Positions 48,540-57,226 of a stretch of 64,000 nucleotides of DNA are shown here, in pieces. The notes below the pieces were generated by a model. It saw only the letters and a program-made list of their open reading frames with translations. It ran no database searches and was not told the DNA's origin. The stretch's first letter is position 1. Each line of letters starts with the position of its first letter. The stretch covers positions 124,001-188,000 of the forward strand of contig NZ_QTJY01000011.1 of NCBI RefSeq assembly GCF_003703975.1. Direction: 5' to 3'. The translations under genes and the position numbers were made by a program. This DNA comes from Larkinella soli. GTDB lineage: Bacteria; Bacteroidota; Bacteroidia; Cytophagales; Spirosomataceae.

Positions 48540-50420
48540 TCAGTGGGGTTGATTGAACTGGTCGTTGAAGTTCCGGGTCTGGATTTCCTTTTCCTGAACG
48601 ATCAGTTCGTTCTCGTACGGCATATTGGATTCGGGCGTCTGCGAATAGGGCACATTCTGCGGAATGAAGTCCTCGCGGGCGCCCGGTTTGCTGTAATCAT
48701 ACGGCCAGCGGTATACGGCCGGAATCTCCCCCGGCCAGTTCCCGTGCCCCGGATGGACCGGCGCCGTCCACTCCAGCGTATTGGCGTTCCAGGGGTTTTG
48801 GGGGGATTGTTTTCCCCAGAACAGGCTGTGTATGAAATTATACAGGAAGATCATCTGCGCCCCGGCCGTCAGGAAGGCCGCAATGGAAATGAAGGCGTTC
48901 ATGTCCTGATACTTCTGGAAGGCGTCGAAGCTCGTGAAGGAATAATACCGTCTGGGAAAACCGGCGATGCCGAGGTAGTGCATCGGGAAAAAGACCAGAT
49001 AGACTCCCACGAACGTACACCAGAAGTGAATCTGCCCCAGCGTATTGTTCATCAGACGGCCGAACATCTTCGGAAACCACTGGTAGATGCCCGTCAGCAG
49101 GCCGAAGGCGGAGGCCGCCCCCATCACCAGGTGAAAGTGAGCTACCACGAAATAAGTGTCGTGCAGCGGAATATCCAGCGTGCTGTTGCCCAGAACGATG
49201 CCCGTCACCCCGCCCGAGATGAAAAAGGAAACCATCCCGATGGCGAAGAGCATCGCCGGGGTGAAGATGATGTTGCCCTGCCAGAGCGTGGTGATGTAAT
49301 TGAACGCCTTCACGGCCGACGGCACCGCAATGATCAGCGTCAGGAACATGAAGATCGACCCCAGGAAGGGGTTCATGCCGGAGACGAACATATGGTGGGC
49401 CCAAACGATGAAGGACAGAAAGGCGATCCCGATCATCGACACGATCATGGCCCGGTATCCGAAAATCGGCTTGCGGGCGTTGACCGAGATCACCTCGGAC
49501 GTAATGCCCAGCGCAGGCAGGATCACGATGTACACTTCCGGATGGCCCAGGAACCAGAACAGGTGCTGGAACAGAATCGGGCTGCCGCCGACATTCGGCA
49601 AAGCCTCGCCACCGATGTAGATTTCCGACAGGTAAAAGCTCGTTCCGAAATGGCGGTCGAAGATCAGCAGCAGTACCGCCGAAAACAGAACCGGGAAGGA
49701 AATAAGGCCGAGGACGGCCGTCAGGAAAAAGGCCCAGATGGTCAGGGGAAGTTTGCTGAAGGCCATGCCGCGCGTCCGGAGATTGATCACGGTGGTGATG
49801 TAATTGATGCCGCCCAGCAGCTGCGAAACGATGAACATCGCCATGCTGATCAGCCAGAGGGTCATGCCCTGCGCGGAACCCGAAACCGCCTGGGGCAGGG
49901 CGTTCAGGGGCGGGTACACGGTCCAGCCTCCCATCGGGGGCCCGGTTTCGATGAAGAGGGCAGTGAACATGATCAGGCTGGACACAAAGAAAAACCAGTA
50001 GGACAGCATATTCAGAAAACCGGAGGCCATGTCCCGCGCCCCGATCTGGAGCGGAATCAGGAAGTTGGAGAAGGTTCCGCTCAGGCCGGCCGTCAGCACG
50101 AAGAAAACCATGATGGTACCGTGCATGGTAACCAGCGCAAGGTAAAATTCGGGGTCGAGCGTTCCGTTGTCGGAAACCCAGTTGCCGAGAATGGGCCGCA
50201 GCCATTCCACTTTGGCGCCCTGAAATCCGAGCTGAATCCGGAACAGCAGAGAGAGCGCGATGCCGGTAACGGCCCAGAAGATGCCCGTCAGGAGGTACTG
50301 TTTTGCAATGGTTTTGTGATCTTCCGAGAAGACGTACTTTCGCCAGAACGACTGCGGTTCATGGTGTTCGTGTTCGGCCACCCCGGCGGTGGGGAGGGTG
50401 GAGTGTCCAGGTGTTGCCAT
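48540..50420 (-). CDS. ctaD: Cytochrome c oxidase subunit I
   Basis: From ATG 50418-50420 (MATPGHSTLPT) the protein has 626 residues and about 12-14 membrane helices. Heme-copper motifs are present: MHGTIMVFF (low-spin heme ligand), FWFLGHPEVYIVILP (Cu-B His and cross-linked Tyr), IVWAHHMFVSGM (Cu-B histidines), AVKAFNYITTLW (K-channel Lys) and DTYFVVAHFHLVMG (heme ligands). GARDMASGFLNMLSYW supplies D-channel residues. This is a type A oxidase core. Subunits II and III, normally adjacent in Bacteroidota, are not in the window, so it is an orphan copy or its partners are elsewhere. Confidence 0.95.
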   Translation of the reverse strand: MATPGHSTLPTAGVAEHEHHEPQSFWRKYVFSEDHKTIAKQYLLTGIFWAVTGIALSLLFRIQLGFQGAKVEWLRPILGNWVSDNGTLDPEFYLALVTMHGTIMVFFVLTAGLSGTFSNFLIPLQIGARDMASGFLNMLSYWFFFVSSLIMFTALFIETGPPMGGWTVYPPLNALPQAVSGSAQGMTLWLISMAMFIVSQLLGGINYITTVINLRTRGMAFSKLPLTIWAFFLTAVLGLISFPVLFSAVLLLIFDRHFGTSFYLSEIYIGGEALPNVGGSPILFQHLFWFLGHPEVYIVILPALGITSEVISVNARKPIFGYRAMIVSMIGIAFLSFIVWAHHMFVSGMNPFLGSIFMFLTLIIAVPSAVKAFNYITTLWQGNIIFTPAMLFAIGMVSFFISGGVTGIVLGNSTLDIPLHDTYFVVAHFHLVMGAASAFGLLTGIYQWFPKMFGRLMNNTLGQIHFWCTFVGVYLVFFPMHYLGIAGFPRRYYSFTSFDAFQKYQDMNAFISIAAFLTAGAQMIFLYNFIHSLFWGKQSPQNPWNANTLEWTAPVHPGHGNWPGEIPAVYRWPYDYSKPGAREDFIPQNVPYSQTPESNMPYENELIVQEKEIQTRNFNDQFNQPH

Positions 50421-50489
50421 ACGGAAAAAGGGGTTGCTTCCGCAGGCTAAACCGGCCGACTGAACGATCCGTAAAAAAATAATACCGAA

Positions 50490-50536
50490 AAAAGGCAACG
50501 GCCCCTTCAGGATAAACCAAAGGGCCGTTGCCTTTT
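50490..50536 (-). terminator. Terminator after the hypothetical gene at 50551-51168
   Basis: Arms AAAAGGCAACGGCCC (50490-50504) and its complement (50522-50536) form a 15-bp stem. On the minus strand it is followed by T residues, so it ends the gene at 50551-51168 before the oxidase gene. Confidence 0.85.
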
Positions 50537-50550
50537 CAAACCGGTCGCCG

Positions 50551-51168
50551 TCAGGCACCGACCAGAAAATCCGTCAGTTTTTCCCACTGCATTTTCTGGA
50601 AATAGGCCCAGCCGCCTTCGGCGATCAGCGTATTGACCACCGGCCGGTCGCCGGCTTCCGGCCCCTGGTTATTGATGAATTCGTTGCGGCCCAGTTCCAG
50701 CCCGAAGACGGTGTGGCCCCGCCGTTCGACCCGGAAGGTACTGCTGGCCTCCGGCCCGAAAAAGTGTTTAATCTCCTTCGGCCCCGGCTTCCCGTTCTCC
50801 TGCGGGTGCGGGCTCGGCTTCACCGTAAACTGGGCCTCGTTCTCGCCGGTCCGGATGTCGGTCACCTCGACCCAGTTCTCCGGGGTGGGTCCGGGCAGCC
50901 CGATCCGCACAAAATCACCGACTTCCAGCCCCCCGTCGGTCCGCGGGTTTCCATCGGGCCGGACGACCTCGAAGTCGGAGGAAATGCCCGGCAGATTCGA
51001 CCAGCGGTTCACGGCAAACAGCCTCTCCCGCGCCCGTTCGAAAGCCGTCCGGGCTGCCGTTTCGTCCGGGAAGGTTTTTTCGCTGGAAAACGTCTTGTCC
51101 TTCGACTCCTCGCCTTTGATCACTTTGGCCTCCTGCAAAATATCTTTGATCACTTTTCCGATTCCCAT
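50551..51168 (-). CDS. Conserved-looking hypothetical protein
   Basis: From ATG 51166-51168 (MGIGKVIKDILQEAK) the product has 205 residues with no leader or membrane helix. Core segments are FERARERLFAVNRWSNLPGIS, GLEVGDFVRIGLPGPTPENWVEVTD, EIKHFFGPEASSTFRVERRG and NTLIAEGGWAYFQKMQWEKL. The strand pattern with a central FGLELGRNEFINNQGP could be a helix-grip (SRPBCC-like) fold, but I do not recognise the family. It has its own terminator. Confidence 0.65.
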   Translation of the reverse strand: MGIGKVIKDILQEAKVIKGEESKDKTFSSEKTFPDETAARTAFERARERLFAVNRWSNLPGISSDFEVVRPDGNPRTDGGLEVGDFVRIGLPGPTPENWVEVTDIRTGENEAQFTVKPSPHPQENGKPGPKEIKHFFGPEASSTFRVERRGHTVFGLELGRNEFINNQGPEAGDRPVVNTLIAEGGWAYFQKMQWEKLTDFLVGA

Positions 51169-51294
51169 AGCACGTTCCGGTTGATTATTTCCCGCCGGCC
51201 GGCCAACGTATATCACTGACCGGTCCGGGGTTGTCTGCACAACCCGAAACCGGAACCGATTGTTGAAAATCCTTACGGTCCAGCAAAGCAATCG

Positions 51295-53505
51295 TTACAG
51301 CGTAAAGCCCAGCGAGATCACCCCGCTGCGGCCGTCGGACGGCCAGACGCCGGGGCCGGGATAAAAAGCCGGCCGCTTGGTGAAATAGGCCCGATTCATC
51401 AGGTTGTTCAGGCTCGCCCGGATCTGGTAGCGCCGGGCCGGCCGCCAGCTCAGATTCAGGTCCCAGAGCCCATAGGCCGGCACCGGCCCCCTGGCCCCGG
51501 TGGAAGTAGGTACCGGCGTATTCAGGGCGTCCGAAAACGTAGCCCCGACGTAGCTGAACTGGGTGGTAAACCGAATAGGTCCATACCGGACCGTCACCCC
51601 GTTCCGACTCGTCCACTCCGGCACCGACTCCACCCGGTTTCCTTCAAGATCGACGTTCTCCCGCCCGTTGCTCAGGACGGCGTTCCGGTATCGGGCATCC
51701 ATGAACGCCGTCGAACTGAAGCCCTGGAGGCTCCAGCCCCGGCCCAGCATCAGACCGGCTTCCAGCAGCGCTTCGACGCCCCGGCTGCGGCTGTCGCCGA
51801 TGTTGGTCCGCAGCACCGCCACCTGTCCTTCCGTTTCTCCGGTCACCAGGTTGCCCATCCGGTTTCGATACAGAAGGTCGAAGGCGGTCAGGTGAAGCCG
51901 GACGTTCCGGCCGTTCATTTCCACGCCCAGCTCGGCGTTATAGCCGCCTGCATCCTTCAGGTCGGCTGACACCTGCTCGTAGGGAGAAGCCGGGATCATA
52001 TCCTTGAACAGGACGGGCCGATACGCCATCGACCAACCTCCGTAAAACCGCACCGACGGATTCAGGCGGTATTGGGCGCCGACCCCCGCCAGCACGAACG
52101 CATGACGGACCACATTCGGAATCTTTTCAGGGGTATAATACCGAATGGTGCCGCTCATCCGGCTTCTCCCCTGTTCGGCCCGCAGCCCTCCGGAAACGAT
52201 GAGTTTTTCGGTCAGCTGAACCTGGTTTTCGGCAAACACGGCCAGGTTCCGGGTCCGGAAGTGCAGGTCGCGGCCCCAGTCGGGGCTGGTCAGGCTCAGG
52301 TCATAACCGGTGCCCGTCGTTCCCTGTCCCAGTTGCCGGCGGTGCAGGTCGTTGGCGATGCCCTGCACCCCGAGCGCCGTTGTGACCGGCCGCCCCAGAA
52401 ACGTCCACCGGTGGAGCAGACGCAGCTCCGAGGTATGGCTGTTGAACCGATCGATGTCCACCTGCCGGGGCCTGTAAAGGCCGGTCCGTTCATCCGGGCG
52501 GTCCGGAACCGTAGCGGGTGCATCGAACTGAACACTATTGCGGGAACCCAGAACGGCCGATGTCAGCCAGAGCAGCCGGGTCCGGTCGGAAATCGTCCAT
52601 TCCAGCCGTAGGGACGGAACCCGGATGTCGGGGCTGAAGAAGTTGCGGCTCCGGCCGGCCTGTCGGGGGTTCCGGTGGAAGGCGGAATCGGTCAGCGGGC
52701 CGGGAATCTGGTGGCGGTAAGTCGATCGGCCCAGCTCCGCACCGACCTTCAGGTTCCGGCCGGGGCAGTATTGCAGGCTGAAGAACTGGGCCTCGCCGTC
52801 CGACCGGCTGTTCTGCCGAAAGCCGTCGGAATGCCGCCGGGCGTCGTAGGCGTAATAGGTCCACCTCCCGATCCGGCCGCCGACGGCGTTGTACGTACTC
52901 CTCAGCCCAAAGGAACCGACGGAACTGATGCTTTCCAGGCCGAACCTCCGGCTGGTATCGGGGCCTTTCGTCACGTAATTGATCATCCCGCCGAACTGGG
53001 CTCCGTATTGCAGCGAGGCCGTCCCACGGACCAGCTCCACCCGTTCGATGCTTTCCAGGGGCGGAGAATAGTGGCTGGCCGGATAGCCGTACAGGTCGGA
53101 GTTGATAATGACCCCGTTCTGACGGCTGTTGAACTCCCACGACCGGTGCGGGTCGAGGCCCCGGGTGGCGATATTTACCTGATTGCCCGTCCCGTCCATA
53201 TCATAAACGAACACCCCCGGAATGCGGGCAAAAATCTGGCGGCCGGTTTTTTCGGCTACGTTGACGTCCAGGTCGGCCAGCCGGATCACCTCGGTCTTCC
53301 GGCCGGCGAGCAGCCAGGTGCCGTGGACGCCGGTCAGGGATTCGGCATGGGCAAGCCTCAGACCCCGGACGGTCACCTCGTTCAGATGCCGGGTGGAATC
53401 CGGCCGGGCGAATAGCTCACCGGAAGAAAGGAGCCATAAAACCGGCAACCCTTTCCGAAGAAACCAAAGGAGACAGTCGATGAGGGGAACGAAAAACGGA
53501 TTCAT
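51295..53505 (-). CDS. TonB-dependent outer-membrane receptor (siderophore/FecA-like)
   Basis: From ATG 53503-53505 the protein has 736 residues. A signal region (LIDCLLWFLRKGLPVLWLLSSGELFA) is followed by the plug: VAEKTGRQIFARIPGVFVYDMDGTGNQVNIATRGLD, ESIERVELVRGTASLQYGAQFGGMINYVTKG. The barrel runs to the end, ISLGFTL. Many plug features match ferric-citrate/siderophore receptors, so iron-chelate uptake is likely; no ExbB/TonB or FecR-like gene is near. The start codon overlaps the stop of the upstream acyltransferase (ATGA), so translation is coupled. Confidence 0.92.
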   Translation of the reverse strand: MNPFFVPLIDCLLWFLRKGLPVLWLLSSGELFARPDSTRHLNEVTVRGLRLAHAESLTGVHGTWLLAGRKTEVIRLADLDVNVAEKTGRQIFARIPGVFVYDMDGTGNQVNIATRGLDPHRSWEFNSRQNGVIINSDLYGYPASHYSPPLESIERVELVRGTASLQYGAQFGGMINYVTKGPDTSRRFGLESISSVGSFGLRSTYNAVGGRIGRWTYYAYDARRHSDGFRQNSRSDGEAQFFSLQYCPGRNLKVGAELGRSTYRHQIPGPLTDSAFHRNPRQAGRSRNFFSPDIRVPSLRLEWTISDRTRLLWLTSAVLGSRNSVQFDAPATVPDRPDERTGLYRPRQVDIDRFNSHTSELRLLHRWTFLGRPVTTALGVQGIANDLHRRQLGQGTTGTGYDLSLTSPDWGRDLHFRTRNLAVFAENQVQLTEKLIVSGGLRAEQGRSRMSGTIRYYTPEKIPNVVRHAFVLAGVGAQYRLNPSVRFYGGWSMAYRPVLFKDMIPASPYEQVSADLKDAGGYNAELGVEMNGRNVRLHLTAFDLLYRNRMGNLVTGETEGQVAVLRTNIGDSRSRGVEALLEAGLMLGRGWSLQGFSSTAFMDARYRNAVLSNGRENVDLEGNRVESVPEWTSRNGVTVRYGPIRFTTQFSYVGATFSDALNTPVPTSTGARGPVPAYGLWDLNLSWRPARRYQIRASLNNLMNRAYFTKRPAFYPGPGVWPSDGRSGVISLGFTL

Positions 53506-54659
53506 ACGGCAACGGAAACAGGTTCGGCGGATCGGCGTTTTTCCAACTTCGATTGCAGCCACCGGCGGCCCGGGATTTCCACAAAACGGTGGGTCAGGGA
53601 AGCCGACAGGAGGGTTCCGGCCACCACCCCGGCCATGAGCAGGAGTTTGACCCACTCCGGGATGGCCGATGGATCATGCGTCCGGCCCCAGACGAGCAGC
53701 CCGATCAGATACAGATTGAGCCAGAGCGACTGCATCATGTACACCGAATAGGAAATATCTCCCAGGTAGCGCAATGGTTTGACCGTCAGCCACCTCCGGC
53801 CAATCCCCTGGTTGGCGGCCGCACTCAGCAGCAGACCGCCGAAAGCCGGAATCAGCCAGAGGTCGGAACCGGAGCGGTGCAGGGCATACAGGCAGGCCGC
53901 CACCGAAACCAGAAAGCTCAGGTCGCTCCGGAGCAGGTCCCGGACCATCCGGCGACGGTACAGCTGGTACAGGACGATACCGATCGTAAATTCAAACAGA
54001 CACCGGAACTGCCCGAGACCCCAGGTCAAGTCGATGAGGTGTTTCGGGTGGCTGCCGATCAGCAGCCCCAGCCCCGCCATCGCCCCGGCCGCCAGCACCA
54101 GCGACCGCCCGAGCGGCTTTCGGTGAAGCAGCCGGAACAACAGTACGGCCAGCAGGTAAGTCCACCACTCGGCTCCTATCGACCAGTCCGGGACGTTCCA
54201 GGTGAACCCGAGGTCTCTGGAGATGTGCTGGAGCATCAGCAGGTGGACCGGCAGCGCTTCCCAGGGATAAAGGAAAGACAACTTCCGGGCGACCCCCTCC
54301 GGAAAGCCGCCGGCCAGAACCAGGGCCAGCGGGATATGAACCATCAGGCAAAAGAGATGGAGTGGATACAGCCGGGCAATGCGGGAAGTCAGGTACGTCC
54401 GGAAGCGGGCTCCGGAGTAGCCGTTTCCGAACCGGAACCCATCCCCGTATACGTGGGTCATGATGAAGCCGCTGAGCAGAAAAAAGAAATCGACCCAGCT
54501 ATATCCCTTCAGCAGCAGCCAGGTGGTGTCGGTGGTGGTCAGGGGGGCCATTCCGGCCATCTTCGCCAGGACTTCCACATGGTAGGCGACCACCCAGACC
54601 GCGGCAATTCCCCGGAGGGGGGTCAGCGTGGGCAGGTAATCAGGTAAACCGGTTTTCAT
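53502..54659 (-). CDS. Acyltransferase 3 family (OafA/YrhL-like) membrane protein
   Basis: The 385-residue protein has about ten membrane helices and the family motif LTPLRGIAAVWVVAYHVEVLAKM, which contains the conserved Arg and His. Further conserved parts are WVDFFFLLSGFIMTHVYGD, RIARLYPLHLFCLM and NVPDWSIGAEWWTYLL. It acetylates a surface polysaccharide, lipid or small molecule at the inner membrane. The gene is first of a pair with the TonB receptor. The pairing is unusual and may mean the acyl product is related to the receptor ligand, which is inference. Confidence 0.9.
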   Translation of the reverse strand: MKTGLPDYLPTLTPLRGIAAVWVVAYHVEVLAKMAGMAPLTTTDTTWLLLKGYSWVDFFFLLSGFIMTHVYGDGFRFGNGYSGARFRTYLTSRIARLYPLHLFCLMVHIPLALVLAGGFPEGVARKLSFLYPWEALPVHLLMLQHISRDLGFTWNVPDWSIGAEWWTYLLAVLLFRLLHRKPLGRSLVLAAGAMAGLGLLIGSHPKHLIDLTWGLGQFRCLFEFTIGIVLYQLYRRRMVRDLLRSDLSFLVSVAACLYALHRSGSDLWLIPAFGGLLLSAAANQGIGRRWLTVKPLRYLGDISYSVYMMQSLWLNLYLIGLLVWGRTHDPSAIPEWVKLLLMAGVVAGTLLSASLTHRFVEIPGRRWLQSKLEKRRSAEPVSVAV

Positions 54660-54686
54660 AATCGTGCGTATTTGTTGTGGTAAAAA

Positions 54687-54716
54687 TCATCCGGCAGATC
54701 AGCACCTGCCGGATGA
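54687..54716 (-). terminator. Terminator of the haloperoxidase-like gene
   Basis: TCATCCGGCAG (54687-54697) pairs with CTGCCGGATGA (54706-54716), an 11-bp stem with an 8-base loop. The minus strand then reads TTTTTAC. Confidence 0.85.
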
Positions 54717-54740
54717 CAAATCATCGAATACACTACTCAC

Positions 54741-56036
54741 TTATTTCAAAGCGCCGGTGGGTTTCAGGTAATTGCTGACCGTCCACTGGCCCACTTTGGC
54801 ACCGAGGTCCAGGCCGGCGTTGCAGGAGAACCGGAAGTGGATGCCCACCATCACCCGGGAGTCGGCGTTTTCCTTTGCGGCCTGGCTGAAGCTGGTGAAG
54901 CTCCGTTTCGGGTTGGACGGGTCGGCCGTGTTCGAGGTCATCGTGAAGCTGACGTTGTCGCCCAGCAACTGAGCCATGACGACGGCTGCGGCATTGCCGA
55001 GGGTGCTGTGCGTGGACGGATAGTCCTGCACCGGCGGAGTCGGCATCAGCGGTTCCCACTGGGGGTCGGCGGCCGTGGCGGGGTTGCCGTCGGTTTCAGC
55101 GGCCTGGATGGCGGTTTTCGGACGCCAGAAGTTGTAATGGAACTTGGAATCCCAGCCGGCCGTGTAGGAATCCGCCATGGCGATGTTGACCAGCGCGAAC
55201 AGCCGGGCGGTGCTGAGCAGGTCGAGCTTGCGGTCGGCGGCTACGACGCGGGCCACCCGGTTCCAGCCGATTTCGGAGAATTCATACCAGAATTTGCCGT
55301 AGTTGGTCTGGTCCGTCGAGCGGGTTTTGCTTTTGAGGTCGCCCAGCTGCTTCACCTCGTTGAACGCATCGGTATATTCCCTGCTGTTCAGCGCCGGTTG
55401 CGGGCCCACCCGGAACTGATCCGGTTTGCTCAGGCCGAACGGTTTCATCTGTTTCCAGAACGGGGCGAACAGGAAAGGCATCGGAGCGACGGCCTGATAC
55501 TCTCCCGGCCGGCTGGAAGGCGTCACGGGAGCGATCGGGTCCAGAAGGGCGCCGTCGTCTTTCCGCAGGTTCAGAATGGCCGTACCGGCTTCCTTCCCGA
55601 GCGTCACCCCCCGGTCGAACCGGCTGCCCGTCTGAATACCGGCCAGTGAGCGGGTCAGGGCCGAGTCCAGTTTCGCTTTCTTATCCGGAAACGATACCAC
55701 CAGCACCTCGTGGGCCGCCGTGGCCGCGGCTACGATCGGGTCGGCATCGGTATCCCGGCGTTTGAGGGCGTAGGTCTGGTAACTCCCGGTGATTCCGTTC
55801 AGGGCGTCGTGCATGGCCAGGTGAACCATGGCGTTGATCCGCGAAGCCAGGAGCGAGTGCTGGTAGGTGACGCCCCCCATGGCTTCAAACGCCATGACGT
55901 TCCAGTTCAGAATGACTTCGTTCGAATAGCCGGCCAGTTTCGGCTGTTTTTCACCGACCCCGACCCCGTCGGAGCGGTTACAGGCGAGCAGCATCAACAG
56001 ACTGAGAATGAGCGAACAAAGGGTTAACTTTTTCAT
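54741..56036 (-). CDS. Vanadium-dependent haloperoxidase-like lipoprotein (PAP2 superfamily)
   Basis: The 431-residue protein has a lipobox (LSLLMLLAC, C19). Active-site motifs of the vanadium haloperoxidase/PAP2 group are visible: KFHYNFWRPKTAI (Lys, Arg), VQDYPSTHSTLGNAAA (Ser/His) and SRVMVGIHFRFSCNAGLDLG (Arg, His). The protein is therefore probably periplasmic and anchored in a membrane. Relatives bind vanadate or phosphate; whether it is a haloperoxidase or phosphatase is not clear. It has its own terminator. Confidence 0.88.
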   Translation of the reverse strand: MKKLTLCSLILSLLMLLACNRSDGVGVGEKQPKLAGYSNEVILNWNVMAFEAMGGVTYQHSLLASRINAMVHLAMHDALNGITGSYQTYALKRRDTDADPIVAAATAAHEVLVVSFPDKKAKLDSALTRSLAGIQTGSRFDRGVTLGKEAGTAILNLRKDDGALLDPIAPVTPSSRPGEYQAVAPMPFLFAPFWKQMKPFGLSKPDQFRVGPQPALNSREYTDAFNEVKQLGDLKSKTRSTDQTNYGKFWYEFSEIGWNRVARVVAADRKLDLLSTARLFALVNIAMADSYTAGWDSKFHYNFWRPKTAIQAAETDGNPATAADPQWEPLMPTPPVQDYPSTHSTLGNAAAVVMAQLLGDNVSFTMTSNTADPSNPKRSFTSFSQAAKENADSRVMVGIHFRFSCNAGLDLGAKVGQWTVSNYLKPTGALK

Positions 56037-56166
56037 GGTGATGGTATAGTTTTTGGTTTACGGCTACAAAGTAACCACCCCCCGTCCACCCGCCGGATAT
56101 GCGAAAAGTATTACCACTTATGCAAAAGGTATTTTTTGAATCCAGCCGTCCGGGCACCTGAAAAAG

Positions 56167-56201
56167 CCGCAGGCCCCGAAGTATCACTTCGGGGCCTGCG
56201 G
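56167..56201 (-). terminator. Terminator of the AraC/kinase operon
   Basis: CCGCAGGCCCCGAAGT (56167-56182) pairs perfectly with 56186-56201 (16 bp, 3-base loop). On the minus strand it is followed by TTTTT. Confidence 0.9.
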
Positions 56202-56218
56202 AGGAAAGGACCGGTTTT

Positions 56219-57205
56219 TCAGGCGGACAGCCGCTTTTGAAAGGGAGGAGACGGTTCGGCGCGCAACACCGAAGGCGCATAACCGAACCGCCGGCGGAAA
56301 GCCGCACTGAAGTTGGAATAATGGGTGTAGCCGAGCAGGTCCGCAATGTCGCAGGGTTCCTGTTTTCCGTCCCGGAGCAATTGCCGGGCGAAGGTCATTT
56401 TCCGATCGTCGAGGAACCGCATGACCGGCATCCCGAACAGCTTCCGAAAGCCGTATTTCAATTTGAACGTATTGAGTCCGTAGAGACGGGCCAGCGCGTC
56501 GAGCGACAGGTCGTCCAGAAAGTGTTCCTCCAGATACCGCTTCAATTCATGAAGGGTCTCGATATCGCGCGGGTTCAGCCGGGCGTCCCGACTATCGCGC
56601 ACCGTCCGGAAGGTGCTGAGCTGGTCGATCAGCAGCGCCCGGGTCAGCCCTTCCTTGTACGACCGTCCGAGCCGGCCTTTATAGGGACAGTCCAGAATGC
56701 GCCGGGCCGTATCGGCCATGAAGGCGTTCATTTTCCGGCTTTCGTGCAGGGTGATGAACGGCTGGTCGGCCCCTTCCAGCAGCCGGAGCCAGGAGTCGTC
56801 CGGGATGCCTTCCTCCAGCAGCCGGGCGGCTACCTCACGGGGCCTGAATTTGATCGTCAGGTCGAGAACCCGGGAATGTTCCCCGACCAGGTAGGTCGAC
56901 TGGAGGGCCGGCATGAAATTCAGCGAATGGTGCAGCGCAGGTACCTTAAAATCCTGCTGCTGATGAAAATGGGCGCCCCCTTCGAGCTGGAAAAACATCA
57001 GCACCATCGGCTCCGGACGCTGGAGCGGCACCCGCAGGCGGCATTTTTCGGTCACGGTCCGGTGATGGATCAGGGTGGCGCCGGTCACCTCCTCGATCTC
57101 CACTTCGACACGGCCGATGGCCGGGTCCTCGAAGCGGTACACGGCCGGCCGGTTGACCCGGTAGGCTTCATGGAGCGTATGTTCAATTTCTTCGGTCGTC
57201 AGCAT
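56219..57205 (-). CDS. AraC family transcriptional regulator
   Basis: The 328-residue protein has a large N-terminal sensor region (residues about 1-210, with RRVPLQRPEPMVLMFFQLEGG-type strands) and a C-terminal AraC HTH pair: LSLDALARLYGLNTFKLKYGFRKLFGMPVMRFL and CDIADLLGYTHYSNFSAAFRRRFGYAPS. It has no receiver domain. The sensor histidine kinase gene lies 21 bases upstream on the same strand, so they share a transcript. It could be activated by a ligand or by a partner protein. Confidence 0.9.
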   Translation of the reverse strand: MLTTEEIEHTLHEAYRVNRPAVYRFEDPAIGRVEVEIEEVTGATLIHHRTVTEKCRLRVPLQRPEPMVLMFFQLEGGAHFHQQQDFKVPALHHSLNFMPALQSTYLVGEHSRVLDLTIKFRPREVAARLLEEGIPDDSWLRLLEGADQPFITLHESRKMNAFMADTARRILDCPYKGRLGRSYKEGLTRALLIDQLSTFRTVRDSRDARLNPRDIETLHELKRYLEEHFLDDLSLDALARLYGLNTFKLKYGFRKLFGMPVMRFLDDRKMTFARQLLRDGKQEPCDIADLLGYTHYSNFSAAFRRRFGYAPSVLRAEPSPPFQKRLSA

Positions 57206-57226
57206 ACGGCAACTCCTTACAATCGG

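Noticed and set aside
48540-50420. Nitric oxide reductase instead of cytochrome oxidase
   Set aside because: The cross-linked tyrosine motif HPEVY and the K-channel lysine are present; these mark an oxygen-reducing oxidase.
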